Positions 17,972-26,064 of a stretch of 64,000 nt of DNA are shown here, one piece after another. Both the position numbers and the translations under genes were made by a program. The stretch is from NCBI GenBank assembly GCA_028714675.1, contig JAQTLV010000001.1, forward strand, positions 289,507 through 353,506, given 5' to 3'. Position 1 is the stretch's first letter. Each line of letters starts with the position of its first letter. The stretch is from Sulfurovaceae bacterium (lineage in GTDB: Bacteria; Campylobacterota; Campylobacteria; Campylobacterales; Sulfurovaceae). Below the pieces are notes generated by a model. The model made no database searches. It saw only the letters and a program-made list of their open reading frames with translations, and was not told the DNA's origin.

Positions 17972-19201
17972 TTGGCAAATATAATTTTTATTGATCAAAA
18001 TAATAATACACAAACACAAGAAATATATTTGGATATGCAAAATACTAACAATAAAAATTCTGCATTTACAGTACCAGATAATAGTCATAAAGTTACTCAA
18101 TTATATGAGATAACAAAGTCAATAACTGATGGAAATATACCTATACTTTTTGATGATGCTATGAGTTCAAGCAGACAAAAAGGTTTGGAGTTGTCAAAAA
18201 AAACAGTTTTTGAGTACAAAGATGAGCTTAAAGATGCAATTGCCATTTTATTTACATCTGGCACTAGTGGAAATCCAATAGGTACTGTAAAAACAAAAGA
18301 TAATATCATTGCTGAGACGCAAGTGCATCTAGATTGGTTAAAAAACTATAAGTTTGAGCAATGTTTAGTAACAGTACCATTTTTCCATATTTATGGATTT
18401 TTATTTGGAGTAAGTATACCATTGGCTATGAATTTAGATATCGTTACTAAGGAGCATTTTCTGCCTCACGAAATTATAGATATATGTACAAAAAAACCGA
18501 CTTTATGTATAACTAGTCCAGTATTTATTAGATCTATGTTGCGTACAAATAACAATGTCAGCTTAGAACAAACAATTTTTATCTGTTCAAGTGGGGCATT
18601 AGAGAGTTTTGAGGCAGAAGAATTTGAAAAATTGCACAAAACTACTTTGGTGCAATTATATGGTTCGACTGAAACGGGAGGCATTGCTATAAGAAGACAC
18701 AATGATATCCATTGGCATCCTTTAAAAAATATATCTTTGCATAAACACAACGAAGGATTACTGCAAGTTTCATCTCCATTTATATCACCACATATTTATA
18801 ACAATGGATTGTTTACAAAAAATTCTTTACCATTTACACTATCAGATATTATTGAACTCGAAAAAGATAAATTCTCTATTCTTGGTAGAAGCGGCGAGAT
18901 TGCTAAGCTTGGAGGGAAAAGACTGTCTTTGATAGAGATTGAAAAGACATTAGAGAGCATTAATGGTATTGATGAAGCATTGGTTCAAATAGAGTATTCA
19001 CCAAAAAAATTACGGGGCGAAACATTAACTCTATTTTTAGTTGGAGATGAAACAAAAGCTGAAAAATCTACTATAAAGAAATTATTACATGAATATTTTG
19101 GCGGTATTCATATTGAGAATAAAATTACTTTTATAGATAGCATACCCAAAACAGCTATAGGTAAAAAAGTAAGAGTGCCATTTGGCATAAAGAAGGTTTA
19201 G
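17972..19201 (+). CDS. Acyl/aryl-ACP ligase, AMP-binding family
   Basis: About 409 residues, shorter than usual for the ANL superfamily. Motifs are FTSGTSGNPIG (phosphate loop, near residue 95), QLYGSTETGG (near 230), and the C-terminal catalytic Lys region PKTAIGKKVR. It would adenylate an aryl acid such as coumarate and load it onto ACP, like ApeH. A TTG at 17966 overlaps the upstream stop; the TTG at 17972 is preferred because an AGAGAGG site lies six bases before it. Its stop codon shares the bases TTAG with the stop of the convergent dehydratase. Confidence 0.86.
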   Translation: MANIIFIDQNNNTQTQEIYLDMQNTNNKNSAFTVPDNSHKVTQLYEITKSITDGNIPILFDDAMSSSRQKGLELSKKTVFEYKDELKDAIAILFTSGTSGNPIGTVKTKDNIIAETQVHLDWLKNYKFEQCLVTVPFFHIYGFLFGVSIPLAMNLDIVTKEHFLPHEIIDICTKKPTLCITSPVFIRSMLRTNNNVSLEQTIFICSSGALESFEAEEFEKLHKTTLVQLYGSTETGGIAIRRHNDIHWHPLKNISLHKHNEGLLQVSSPFISPHIYNNGLFTKNSLPFTLSDIIELEKDKFSILGRSGEIAKLGGKRLSLIEIEKTLESINGIDEALVQIEYSPKKLRGETLTLFLVGDETKAEKSTIKKLLHEYFGGIHIENKITFIDSIPKTAIGKKVRVPFGIKKV

Positions 19202-19563
19202 ATTGTGTTAAAAAATACAGATACTTCACCAGATGCAATTATGTTTTTTGATGAAGAATATGCCTCAAAACCAATTGAATATGAATTTCCAAATGAGTAT
19301 AAAATTTTTAAAAAAATTGTAGCATCTTTTGATGTAGGATTTGAAATTAATTTAACTTTTTTAAAAGAGGCTACTACGCCTATTTTATATTGTGGCGGGA
19401 GATTAAAGAGGCTAATGCCTTGTGCGGCAACTTCGCAAAACATTGACAATGTAGGTAGATATGGAAAAGATGCATTGAAAACTATCTCTTCATCACTCTT
19501 TTTTTCTACCATTGAATCTATAAATATAAGTGGTGGTTCATGTGGTAGTTGAGAGTATATCAT
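19198..19563 (-). CDS. 3-hydroxyacyl-ACP dehydratase (hotdog, ApeP-type)
   Basis: A 121-residue single-hotdog protein with the N-terminal motif LPHEPPLIFID (His8) and Glu44 in FCEVAAQ, the two catalytic positions of FabA/FabZ-like dehydratases. It would remove water from the beta-hydroxyacyl chain to form each polyene double bond. In described aryl polyene systems two such proteins (ApeI and ApeP) form a heterodimer; only one is in this window. It lies opposite to the core genes, with a shared upstream region toward darA. Confidence 0.85.
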   Translation of the reverse strand: MIYSQLPHEPPLIFIDSMVEKKSDEEIVFNASFPYLPTLSMFCEVAAQGISLFNLPPQYKIGVVASFKKVKLISNPTSKDATIFLKILYSFGNSYSIGFEAYSSSKNIIASGEVSVFFNTI

Positions 19564-19627
19564 GTGGCTTCCTAAAATTTATAGATATGTTAAGATAATT
19601 TTACTTAAAAGCAAGGAGATATAAATA
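19564..19627. promoter_or_regulatory. Divergent promoter region between dehydratase and darA
   Basis: A 64-base gap between outward-facing genes. For the rightward dar genes, GATAAT at 19594-19599 is a plausible -10 box and AAGGAG at 19613-19618 is a strong ribosome-binding site nine bases before the ATG. Regulation of polyene dehydration and resorcinol formation could be linked here; this is inference. Confidence 0.4.
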
Positions 19628-20545
19628 ATGAAAAAAAGAGTTTTGGTTTTGCATTATTCGCAAACAGGGCAACTAACTAATGTGCTAGAAAACATGATAG
19701 CACCATTGAAGAGTGCAAAAAATATTGAAGTAGTAATGACCAAAATAGAATCTACTGAAAATTTCTCTTTTCCTTGGAGTTTTTTTAAGTTCTTTGATGC
19801 TTTTCCAGAAACTGTTTATTTAGATGGGCCTAGAAATAAATCACTAGATATTGCAAATATAGACTTTGATCTCATTATCATTGGATATCAGCCTTGGTTC
19901 TTGTCTCCTTCTATGCCTATGTCATCTTTTATGAAGTCAGATGAAGCCAAAATAATTCTAAAAGATAAACCAGTTATTACTGTAATTGGGTGTAGAAATA
20001 TGTGGATAGAGGCACAAAAAACTATGAAAGAGTTGATAGAAAAATGTGATTCTAGGCTCATAGATAATGTTGTTTTAACTGATCAAAGTGGACCGTTAGA
20101 GAGTTTCGTTACAACTCCTAGATGGATGCTTACAGGCAAGAAAGATGCATTTTATGGATTGTCACCTGCTGGAATAAATGCCCAAGACATTAAAAAAAGT
20201 AGTCGTTTTGGAGAAAGAATTTTAGAAAAATTAAATGCAAATGCAGAAAAAAAAGACGAACCAATGCTCACGAACTTAGGTGCAGTTAAAGCTGACGATA
20301 GATTTGTATTTTCTGAAAAGATAGCAAAAAGAAGTTTTAGAATATGGGGGAAACTAATTAGACTTTTTGGCAAAAGAGGTGCGATTGCACGCAGACCAAT
20401 AGTGGTTATATATGTTGCATTTTTATTTACGCTTATAATAACTGTGGTACCCATTAACATGATGGTTCAAACACTACTTCGCCGCGTGTTTAAAGAAAAA
20501 AATGATAAAATACTTATAGAAATAGAAAAACCCTCTGGTAGATAA
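19628..20545 (+). CDS. darA: DarA-like dialkylresorcinol condensing enzyme/aromatase
   Basis: A 305-residue protein beginning with a flavodoxin-like strand and phosphate loop (VLVLHYSQTGQL, residues 5-16), with a hydrophobic helix near residues 257-280. This start pattern and length match the DarA family of dialkylresorcinol pathways, which turns the cyclohexanedione made by DarB into the aromatic resorcinol. It is directly followed by the DarB gene, the conserved pairing. The flavin-fold N terminus fits an oxidative role, but the exact chemistry is taken from the family. Confidence 0.85.
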   Translation: MKKRVLVLHYSQTGQLTNVLENMIAPLKSAKNIEVVMTKIESTENFSFPWSFFKFFDAFPETVYLDGPRNKSLDIANIDFDLIIIGYQPWFLSPSMPMSSFMKSDEAKIILKDKPVITVIGCRNMWIEAQKTMKELIEKCDSRLIDNVVLTDQSGPLESFVTTPRWMLTGKKDAFYGLSPAGINAQDIKKSSRFGERILEKLNANAEKKDEPMLTNLGAVKADDRFVFSEKIAKRSFRIWGKLIRLFGKRGAIARRPIVVIYVAFLFTLIITVVPINMMVQTLLRRVFKEKNDKILIEIEKPSGR

Positions 20546-20559
20546 AGTAAGTTTAAAAT

Positions 20560-21705
20560 ATGAATAATAGTGTGTATATTACAAGGATATCGTCATTTTT
20601 GCCAAACAATCCAGTCAATAATGACAAAATAGAGGATGTGCTTGGATGTATTGATGGGAAAAAATCTCGTGCAAAAAATATAGTATTAAAAAGCAATGGA
20701 ATAAAACAGCGTTATTATGTTTTAGATCCAAAAACTCGTAAGCCTTTGTATTCCAATGCTTCTATGACAGCAAAAGCTGTAGAATCATTGATAGATGAAA
20801 CTATACCATTATCATCTATTACATGCTTAGCATGTGGAACAACCACGCCTGATTACTTGATGCCAAACCATGCACTTATTACTCAAGGTGAATTGGGACT
20901 TACAGGATGTGAAGCTATAGCTACATCTGGAATTTGTTTAAGTGGAATTACTGCTATGAAGTATGCTTATATGGCAATATCTTGTGGCGAACATCAAAGA
21001 GCAGTTTGTACTGGTTCTGAAGTAGTTTCTTTGATGATGAGAGCTGAAATGTTTGAAAAAGAATCAAAAGATGCATTATCGATTCAAGAGAAACCAGAGT
21101 TGGCATTTGGGAAAGATTTTTTAAGATGGATGCTTTCAGATGGAGCAGGGGCAATGTTGCTCGAAGCAAACTCAAATACTTCTAACATATCATTAAAGGT
21201 TAATTGGATTGATATGCTTTCTTATGCTGGAGAAATGCCAACTTGCATGGTAGCAGGCGCTTATAAAACAGAAGATGGATTTTATCAGCCGTGGAAAGAG
21301 TTAACTCCTGTTGAATTTATATCAAAGAATGTATTTGCAATTGAACAAGATGTCAAACTTTTAAATGAAAATATTATTCTCTATACAGTAGAAAAACCAT
21401 TAAAAGAGATAGTTGAAAAACACAAATTAAATATGGATGACATTGATTTTTTTCTTCCACATTATTCTTCAGAATATTTCCGAGATAAACTTTTTCAAAG
21501 TATGAAAAATATTGGATTTGAGATACCACAAAATAAATGGTTTACAAACCTTACGACAAAAGGCAATACAGGAAGTGCTTCCATGTATATCATACTTGAA
21601 GAGTTGTTTAATTCTGGTAAATTATCCAAGGGACAAAAGCTGTTGTGCTATATACCAGAAAGCGGTAGATTTTCGACCGCATTCATGCTTTTAGAGGTAG
21701 TATAA
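20560..21705 (+). CDS. darB: DarB-like ketosynthase (KAS III type)
   Basis: A 381-residue FabH-like ketosynthase. Cys126 is the nucleophile (SGICLSG), His lies in LPHYSSEYF and Asn in FTNLTTKGNTGS, completing the KAS III triad. The N-terminal segment (YITRISSFLPN-PV-ND) is characteristic of DarB proteins. DarB joins two acyl thioesters, a beta-ketoacyl and an enoyl chain, through a Claisen then a Michael-type step to give a cyclohexanedione. Spaced 14 bases after darA. Confidence 0.9.
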   Translation: MNNSVYITRISSFLPNNPVNNDKIEDVLGCIDGKKSRAKNIVLKSNGIKQRYYVLDPKTRKPLYSNASMTAKAVESLIDETIPLSSITCLACGTTTPDYLMPNHALITQGELGLTGCEAIATSGICLSGITAMKYAYMAISCGEHQRAVCTGSEVVSLMMRAEMFEKESKDALSIQEKPELAFGKDFLRWMLSDGAGAMLLEANSNTSNISLKVNWIDMLSYAGEMPTCMVAGAYKTEDGFYQPWKELTPVEFISKNVFAIEQDVKLLNENIILYTVEKPLKEIVEKHKLNMDDIDFFLPHYSSEYFRDKLFQSMKNIGFEIPQNKWFTNLTTKGNTGSASMYIILEELFNSGKLSKGQKLLCYIPESGRFSTAFMLLEVV

Positions 21706-22110
21706 ATGAAACAAACCGAAGTACCTCAAGATAATACTGATATATTAAATGGCGTAAGAAAAGCACTATATGCTTTTGATGACAATGGAGAATGTGTAAT
21801 AACTCCAAGTAGTGGATGGTCTGTTGAAGAGATGGCAACTATGCAAGCAGTTGAAGAATTTAAAAGATTAGAAAAAGAGGCATATTTAGGATTTTTAAAC
21901 AAAGATGTTTCTCCTTTGACAGTATGGATGTATAGATGCCGTATGAGCATACCAACTTTGGCAAGTTGTATGGGGTATTGGCAATGGAAGGTTAAATCAC
22001 ATATGAAATATAATAATTTTAAAAAACTAAAACCAAAAGTACTGGAATTGTATTCACAAACTTTGAACATTTCACTAGAGCAGCTTCTTAACCCTAAAGA
22101 GTGTATATAA
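21706..22110 (+). CDS. Small conserved dar-associated protein, HTH-like C-terminal half
   Basis: A 134-residue soluble protein with no signal peptide or membrane segment. Residues from about 60 are helical; the region around 75-105 (MSIPTLASCMGYWQWKVK) has the spacing of a helix-turn-helix. I do not recognise a named family with certainty, though a protein of this size follows darB in flexirubin-type loci as I recall them. It starts immediately after the darB stop and its stop overlaps the next ATG, so it is co-translated with dar genes. A DNA-binding or a pathway-scaffold role are both possible. Confidence 0.75.
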   Translation: MKQTEVPQDNTDILNGVRKALYAFDDNGECVITPSSGWSVEEMATMQAVEEFKRLEKEAYLGFLNKDVSPLTVWMYRCRMSIPTLASCMGYWQWKVKSHMKYNNFKKLKPKVLELYSQTLNISLEQLLNPKECI

Positions 22111-23096
22111 TGAGTAACTTTACGCATAAACACTCAGCACATTGTGAAAGTGGCGTTATATCTTCACTATTAACACATAATGGTTTTAGCATGAGTGAAG
22201 CTATGGCATTTGGCATAGGCAATGGTTTATCGTTTGCATATCTTCCAATGGTAAAGATAGATGGTATGCCTCTTGTTGCATATCGCATGCCTCCTAGAGG
22301 GATAATTAAGACTCTTACAAAAAGACTTGGAATTACTCTTGACATAAAGAGATATTCAAATCCAAAAAAAGCACAAGATGAACTTATAAACATGATAGAT
22401 GATGGTAAGATTGTTGGGCTTCAAACATCTGTTTATTGGTTGCCATATTTTCCTACTGAAATGAGATTTCATTTTAATGCACATAATCTTATAGTTTATG
22501 GGAAAAATGAAGATAGCTTTTTGATAGGAGATCCTGTTTTTGAGCATACTGTTAGTGCATCTTTTGATGATTTAACAAAAGCAAGATTTGCTAAAGGTGT
22601 TTTTGCTCCAAAAGGTGCTTGTTATACTATTAAAAATATGCCAACAAATATTGATTTGCCAAAAGCAATCAAAAAGTCAATCAAGCATACGACAGGAATG
22701 ATGCTCAATAGTTTTATACCATGGGTTGGTATTCGTGGTATGAAAAAGATGAAAAAAGTAATTTTAGGATTACCAAAGCAACCTAAAAAATATGCTTCAT
22801 TATATTTAGGACATATAATTAGAATGCAAGAAGAGATTGGTACTGGTGGCGGAGGATTTAGGCTTATGTATGCCGCATTTTTGTCAGAAGCAGCTATACT
22901 ACTGAAAAACGAAGATTTAAAGGCTGCATCGCAAATGATGGGCAATGTGGGTGATGCTTGGAGGCGTTTTGCACTAAGTGCTTCACAGGCTTGTAGAGGT
23001 GGAGATTATAATGTTAATGAAATAGCTGCTACCCTACAAGAAGCTATAGATTTAGAAGAAGATACATATAGGTTTTTACGAGGTTTAAAACTGTGA
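22110..23096 (+). CDS. BtrH-like acyltransferase candidate (BtrH_N plus DUF4872-like)
   Basis: A 328-residue cytoplasmic protein. The N-terminal half looks like the BtrH domain, a papain-like fold: a Cys at residue 12 in HCESG, a His in HFNAHNLIVYG near 130 and an Asp in GDPVF near 145 could make a catalytic triad. The C-terminal half is helical, like DUF4872. BtrH moves an acyl group from a carrier protein to an amine in butirosin synthesis. The ATG at 22110 overlaps the preceding stop (TAATG); a GTG nine bases upstream is less likely. It could link polyene acid to the resorcinol. Confidence 0.8.
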   Translation: MSNFTHKHSAHCESGVISSLLTHNGFSMSEAMAFGIGNGLSFAYLPMVKIDGMPLVAYRMPPRGIIKTLTKRLGITLDIKRYSNPKKAQDELINMIDDGKIVGLQTSVYWLPYFPTEMRFHFNAHNLIVYGKNEDSFLIGDPVFEHTVSASFDDLTKARFAKGVFAPKGACYTIKNMPTNIDLPKAIKKSIKHTTGMMLNSFIPWVGIRGMKKMKKVILGLPKQPKKYASLYLGHIIRMQEEIGTGGGGFRLMYAAFLSEAAILLKNEDLKAASQMMGNVGDAWRRFALSASQACRGGDYNVNEIAATLQEAIDLEEDTYRFLRGLKL

Positions 23097-24205
23097 AGCA
23101 TGAAGTTTGGTTGACTTCTATGAGCGCATCTTGTGCTGCTGGATTAACGATAGAAGATATATATACTAAACTACTAAGCGGCAGTACTGCCATCTCTATG
23201 CAAGATAAATACATAGATAATATGATAGTTCCATTAGGGAAAATACCAAGCCAAATTGATTTTTATGAATTGATATATCAAAATGTTGCTACTGCATTAT
23301 CTAAAATATCCGAATTTGACTGTAGTGATACTCTTGTTTTGATTGGATCATCTGTGGGTGGTATGGGTAGAGCCGAGAGAAGTTATTTTACATATCATGA
23401 TTGTACGCACACAAGCATAGAAGAGTTAGCTATAGGCTCTATTGGTAAAAATCTAAAAAATAAGTTTGGTTTTAAAGATGCCATATCTTTTTCTACAGCA
23501 TGCACTAGTAGTTCAATGGCTATTGATTTTGCATTTGATTTGATACGATTCGGTAAGGCAAAAAATGTAGTTGTAGTTGGTGCAGATGAACTTAGCAGAA
23601 GTGCTGTAAATGGTTTTTGGCGGTTAGGTATAGGTTCAACGAATATAACTCGTCCTTTTGATGAATATAGAGATGGAATCAATGTAGGAGAAGGAATAGG
23701 TGTTATTGTGCTTTCAAATACTCCAAATGAACATAAAATAGCAATACTTGGATGCGGAACAACAAGTGATGCTTATAATATCACTCATCCTCACCCAGAA
23801 GGGAAAGGTGCATTGGGTGCTATGAAACAAGCTTTGCAAAAAGCATCTTTAGAGCCAAATGATATTGATTATATAAATGCACATGGAACTGGTACTGTAG
23901 CTAATGATGAAACAGAGGGAATGGCAATAGAAAAGATATTTGGGAATAGACCACTTGTATCATCTACTAAATCTGTAACTGGGCACACCTTGGGAGCTTG
24001 TGGGACATTGGAGATAGCTATTTGTGCTATGAGCATTATCCATGGGACTATTCCACCATCAATTGGCATATCAAATCCAATATCACATGATATAAACTTA
24101 GCACTAAAACCCATAAAGTCTAATCCAAAATTTGTACTTTCAAACGCATTTGGTTTTGGCGGTGGCAATGTGTCTATAATTTTAGGAAAAATAGATGTCG
24201 ATTAA
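23093..24205 (+). CDS. Beta-ketoacyl synthase, KS of KS/CLF pair B
   Basis: A 370-residue ketosynthase with Cys137 (STACTSSS), NAHGTGT and KSVTGHTLGA, so the catalytic set is complete. It begins with GTG overlapping the preceding TGA and overlaps the next, CLF-like gene by 11 bases. As the pair sits at the end of the dar segment, it may make the beta-ketoacyl substrate for DarB, separate from pair A that serves the polyene. That division of labour is inference. Confidence 0.88.
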   Translation: MKHEVWLTSMSASCAAGLTIEDIYTKLLSGSTAISMQDKYIDNMIVPLGKIPSQIDFYELIYQNVATALSKISEFDCSDTLVLIGSSVGGMGRAERSYFTYHDCTHTSIEELAIGSIGKNLKNKFGFKDAISFSTACTSSSMAIDFAFDLIRFGKAKNVVVVGADELSRSAVNGFWRLGIGSTNITRPFDEYRDGINVGEGIGVIVLSNTPNEHKIAILGCGTTSDAYNITHPHPEGKGALGAMKQALQKASLEPNDIDYINAHGTGTVANDETEGMAIEKIFGNRPLVSSTKSVTGHTLGACGTLEIAICAMSIIHGTIPPSIGISNPISHDINLALKPIKSNPKFVLSNAFGFGGGNVSIILGKIDVD

Positions 24206-24836
24206 TCTTGAAATATTGGTAATAAAATCAATAGAAGATGATGAAAAAATATTTAATCTAAATGAAAAAGATATAGTTTCAGATATGATGCTTCGTAGAA
24301 GACTTACTCGCAATGCTCGTATTGCTCTATATTTGACAGATTTATTAGATGCATGGGATATGCCAGTAGTCATAGGGAGTGCTTTTGGTGAAGTGGTAGA
24401 AACTTTTGAAATCATTCGTTCTATTGATATGTCACAAACCGTAAGCCCAACACATTTTCAAAATTCTGTTCATAATACACCTGCGTCATATCTATCAATC
24501 GTTGGAAACAACACAGGATATATTACTACGGTATCAGATATTGAAAATACAGCCGATTGTGTGCTTAGCGTTGGGGCTGTAAAATCTATGGAGTACGATA
24601 AATTACTTTTGATAGTTGTTGATGCTATGGGTTTTGATTGTTTTGATGATTTGAACAAATGTGGAGTAACTAAAAAAGAGTTTGGTGTAGCTATGGTAGT
24701 TCAACAAACATCCAAAGCCCCAACTATAACATTAGAACAGCAGAAATTTGTGGGGTATTCACCTAGCGTTTGGCCCATGCTTGAAATTATGAAAAAACTA
24801 TCTGATATAGAAAATATAATACAGATAAAAATATAA
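24195..24836 (+). CDS. Chain-length-factor-like protein of KS/CLF pair B
   Basis: A 213-residue, N-terminal-half ketosynthase homologue of the Ketoacyl-synt_2 type. SPTHFQNSVHN near residue 85 is typical of this family; no nucleophilic Cys is present at the expected site (the sequence there reads TTVSDIENTA or nearby). It would pair with the KS whose gene it overlaps. Shorter than its counterpart of pair A (261 residues). Last gene of the locus; a terminator hairpin overlaps its stop codon. Confidence 0.82.
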   Translation: MSINLEILVIKSIEDDEKIFNLNEKDIVSDMMLRRRLTRNARIALYLTDLLDAWDMPVVIGSAFGEVVETFEIIRSIDMSQTVSPTHFQNSVHNTPASYLSIVGNNTGYITTVSDIENTADCVLSVGAVKSMEYDKLLLIVVDAMGFDCFDDLNKCGVTKKEFGVAMVVQQTSKAPTITLEQQKFVGYSPSVWPMLEIMKKLSDIENIIQIKI

Positions 24837-24856
24837 ATTTTTATCTGTTGTTTTTT
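24821..24856 (+). terminator. Rho-independent terminator at the end of the pigment locus
   Basis: Arms ACAGATAAAAAT (24821-24832) and ATTTTTATCTGT (24837-24848) form a perfect 12-base-pair stem with a four-base loop that contains the CLF stop codon, followed by a T-rich run. The stem is AT-rich but long. It separates the locus from the convergent lipoprotein gene and may work in both directions. Confidence 0.7.
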
Positions 24857-24868
24857 AAAGAGAAAAAG

Positions 24869-25921
24869 TTATTTCTTCTTTTTCTTGCTATCTTGTTTTT
24901 TGCTTTCCGATTTAGTCTTTATCATTTTTATAATTTCATCAATGTCTATATCTTGAGTAATATTCTTTGTATCAACACTAAAGTGTGGATTGTTAAAGTT
25001 ACTGTATGATATATTCATTCCAAGATCAATATCAAATTTCTTTTTACTTATGTCAGAAATATTAAAATTTAAATTGTTATTATCTACATATCCATTATTG
25101 TCAATCTTTGAGTCTATTGTAGTTTGTAGATTGATAGTGTAAAGAAATATCATAATCAAATTTTTTAATTGGCTTCCGCTAAGTGGTGCTGGTGTATCTT
25201 TGTCTTCAGGTACATTTAGCTTATTGGCAACAATTGCTCCTACTAAAGTAGATATAAGATTTGCAGAGTCTTTATTGTCAAGCGTTGTTCTAATTTGTTT
25301 TTTATTTAAGTCTGTGTATTTAAAGTTTGAATTATTGATATCACTAAAAGCATCTACATATGCTTTTTTATAAGATTCTTGTTGTTTTCTAAAATACTCC
25401 TCATTCAAATAATTTTGCATATAAGACATAAATACTTTGCCACTCTTATCTCTGTTTAGTTTTTTGGATAATTGGCTATTTTTTGAAAAATCTAACATAA
25501 TAGTTTTTTCAAACATTTTAGGCGGCAGAAACAAAGTGTTGATTATAGATTTTCCTATGTATATACGTTGTTTTTTATAATCAACGAGCACAGGAAACTT
25601 GATAGAGGCATCCACATTATTTTGATTGTATCTAAAGTCAAAAATAATCTCTTCTTTGGCGTTAGTGCTATCTACTGCACCATTAAAAGCCATAGAAAGT
25701 CCTTGGATTATTGCCAAGCCCTGTTCAACTTTTTCTGTAGCATTTTCTTTTTTGATATCAAGTTTATTTATCTTTATTTCAGATTGATAGTTGTAGCCAT
25801 TCGTAGATAGATTTTTAGCAAATGCTTTCTTGAGTGCAACATCTGGGGCGCCATTTGAAGCACAACCTGTCATAATTACTATAATTAAAAAAGTAGATAG
25901 AAATAGAGCCAATTTTTTCAT
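24869..25921 (-). CDS. Uncharacterised lipoprotein
   Basis: About 350 residues with a lipoprotein signal peptide ending in the lipobox MTGC (Cys near residue 20), so it is lipid-anchored after export. The mature part is Lys/Asn-rich with no recognised domain and ends in a basic Lys-rich tail. An ATG at 25927 is possible, but AAGG lies seven bases before the ATG at 25921, which gives the usual M-K-K start. It converges on the pigment locus; no functional link is shown. Confidence 0.72.
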   Translation of the reverse strand: MKKLALFLSTFLIIVIMTGCASNGAPDVALKKAFAKNLSTNGYNYQSEIKINKLDIKKENATEKVEQGLAIIQGLSMAFNGAVDSTNAKEEIIFDFRYNQNNVDASIKFPVLVDYKKQRIYIGKSIINTLFLPPKMFEKTIMLDFSKNSQLSKKLNRDKSGKVFMSYMQNYLNEEYFRKQQESYKKAYVDAFSDINNSNFKYTDLNKKQIRTTLDNKDSANLISTLVGAIVANKLNVPEDKDTPAPLSGSQLKNLIMIFLYTINLQTTIDSKIDNNGYVDNNNLNFNISDISKKKFDIDLGMNISYSNFNNPHFSVDTKNITQDIDIDEIIKMIKTKSESKKQDSKKKKK

Positions 25922-25927
25922 ACACAT

Positions 25928-26064
25928 ACCTTGCTATAAATTTTTTTATGATAAATATATTATCTAAAGATATTGAAAGATAACCTATAATTAGGTAATC
26001 CATTTAAAAGATTAAGAGCTTATATAAAGATATAATATATATAAAAGTTTTTTTGGGAAAAATA
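25928..26064. promoter_or_regulatory. Divergent AT-rich spacer
   Basis: It separates the leftward lipoprotein from the rightward aminotransferase. GATATAATATAT near 26030 is a likely -10 region for the rightward gene. A short ACCTA/TAGGT inverted repeat is near 25985. Nothing else is distinct. Confidence 0.4.

Noticed and set aside
19205-19552. Rightward open frame of 115 codons over the dehydratase
   Set aside because: It is antisense to the dehydratase, which has clear hotdog catalytic motifs on the minus strand; the rightward translation matches nothing.
1-24836. Pigment locus as a recent mobile island
   Set aside because: No integrase, transposase, tRNA junction or direct repeat is visible, and base composition looks like the rest by eye. 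Transfer in the past remains possible, and the left border is not in view.
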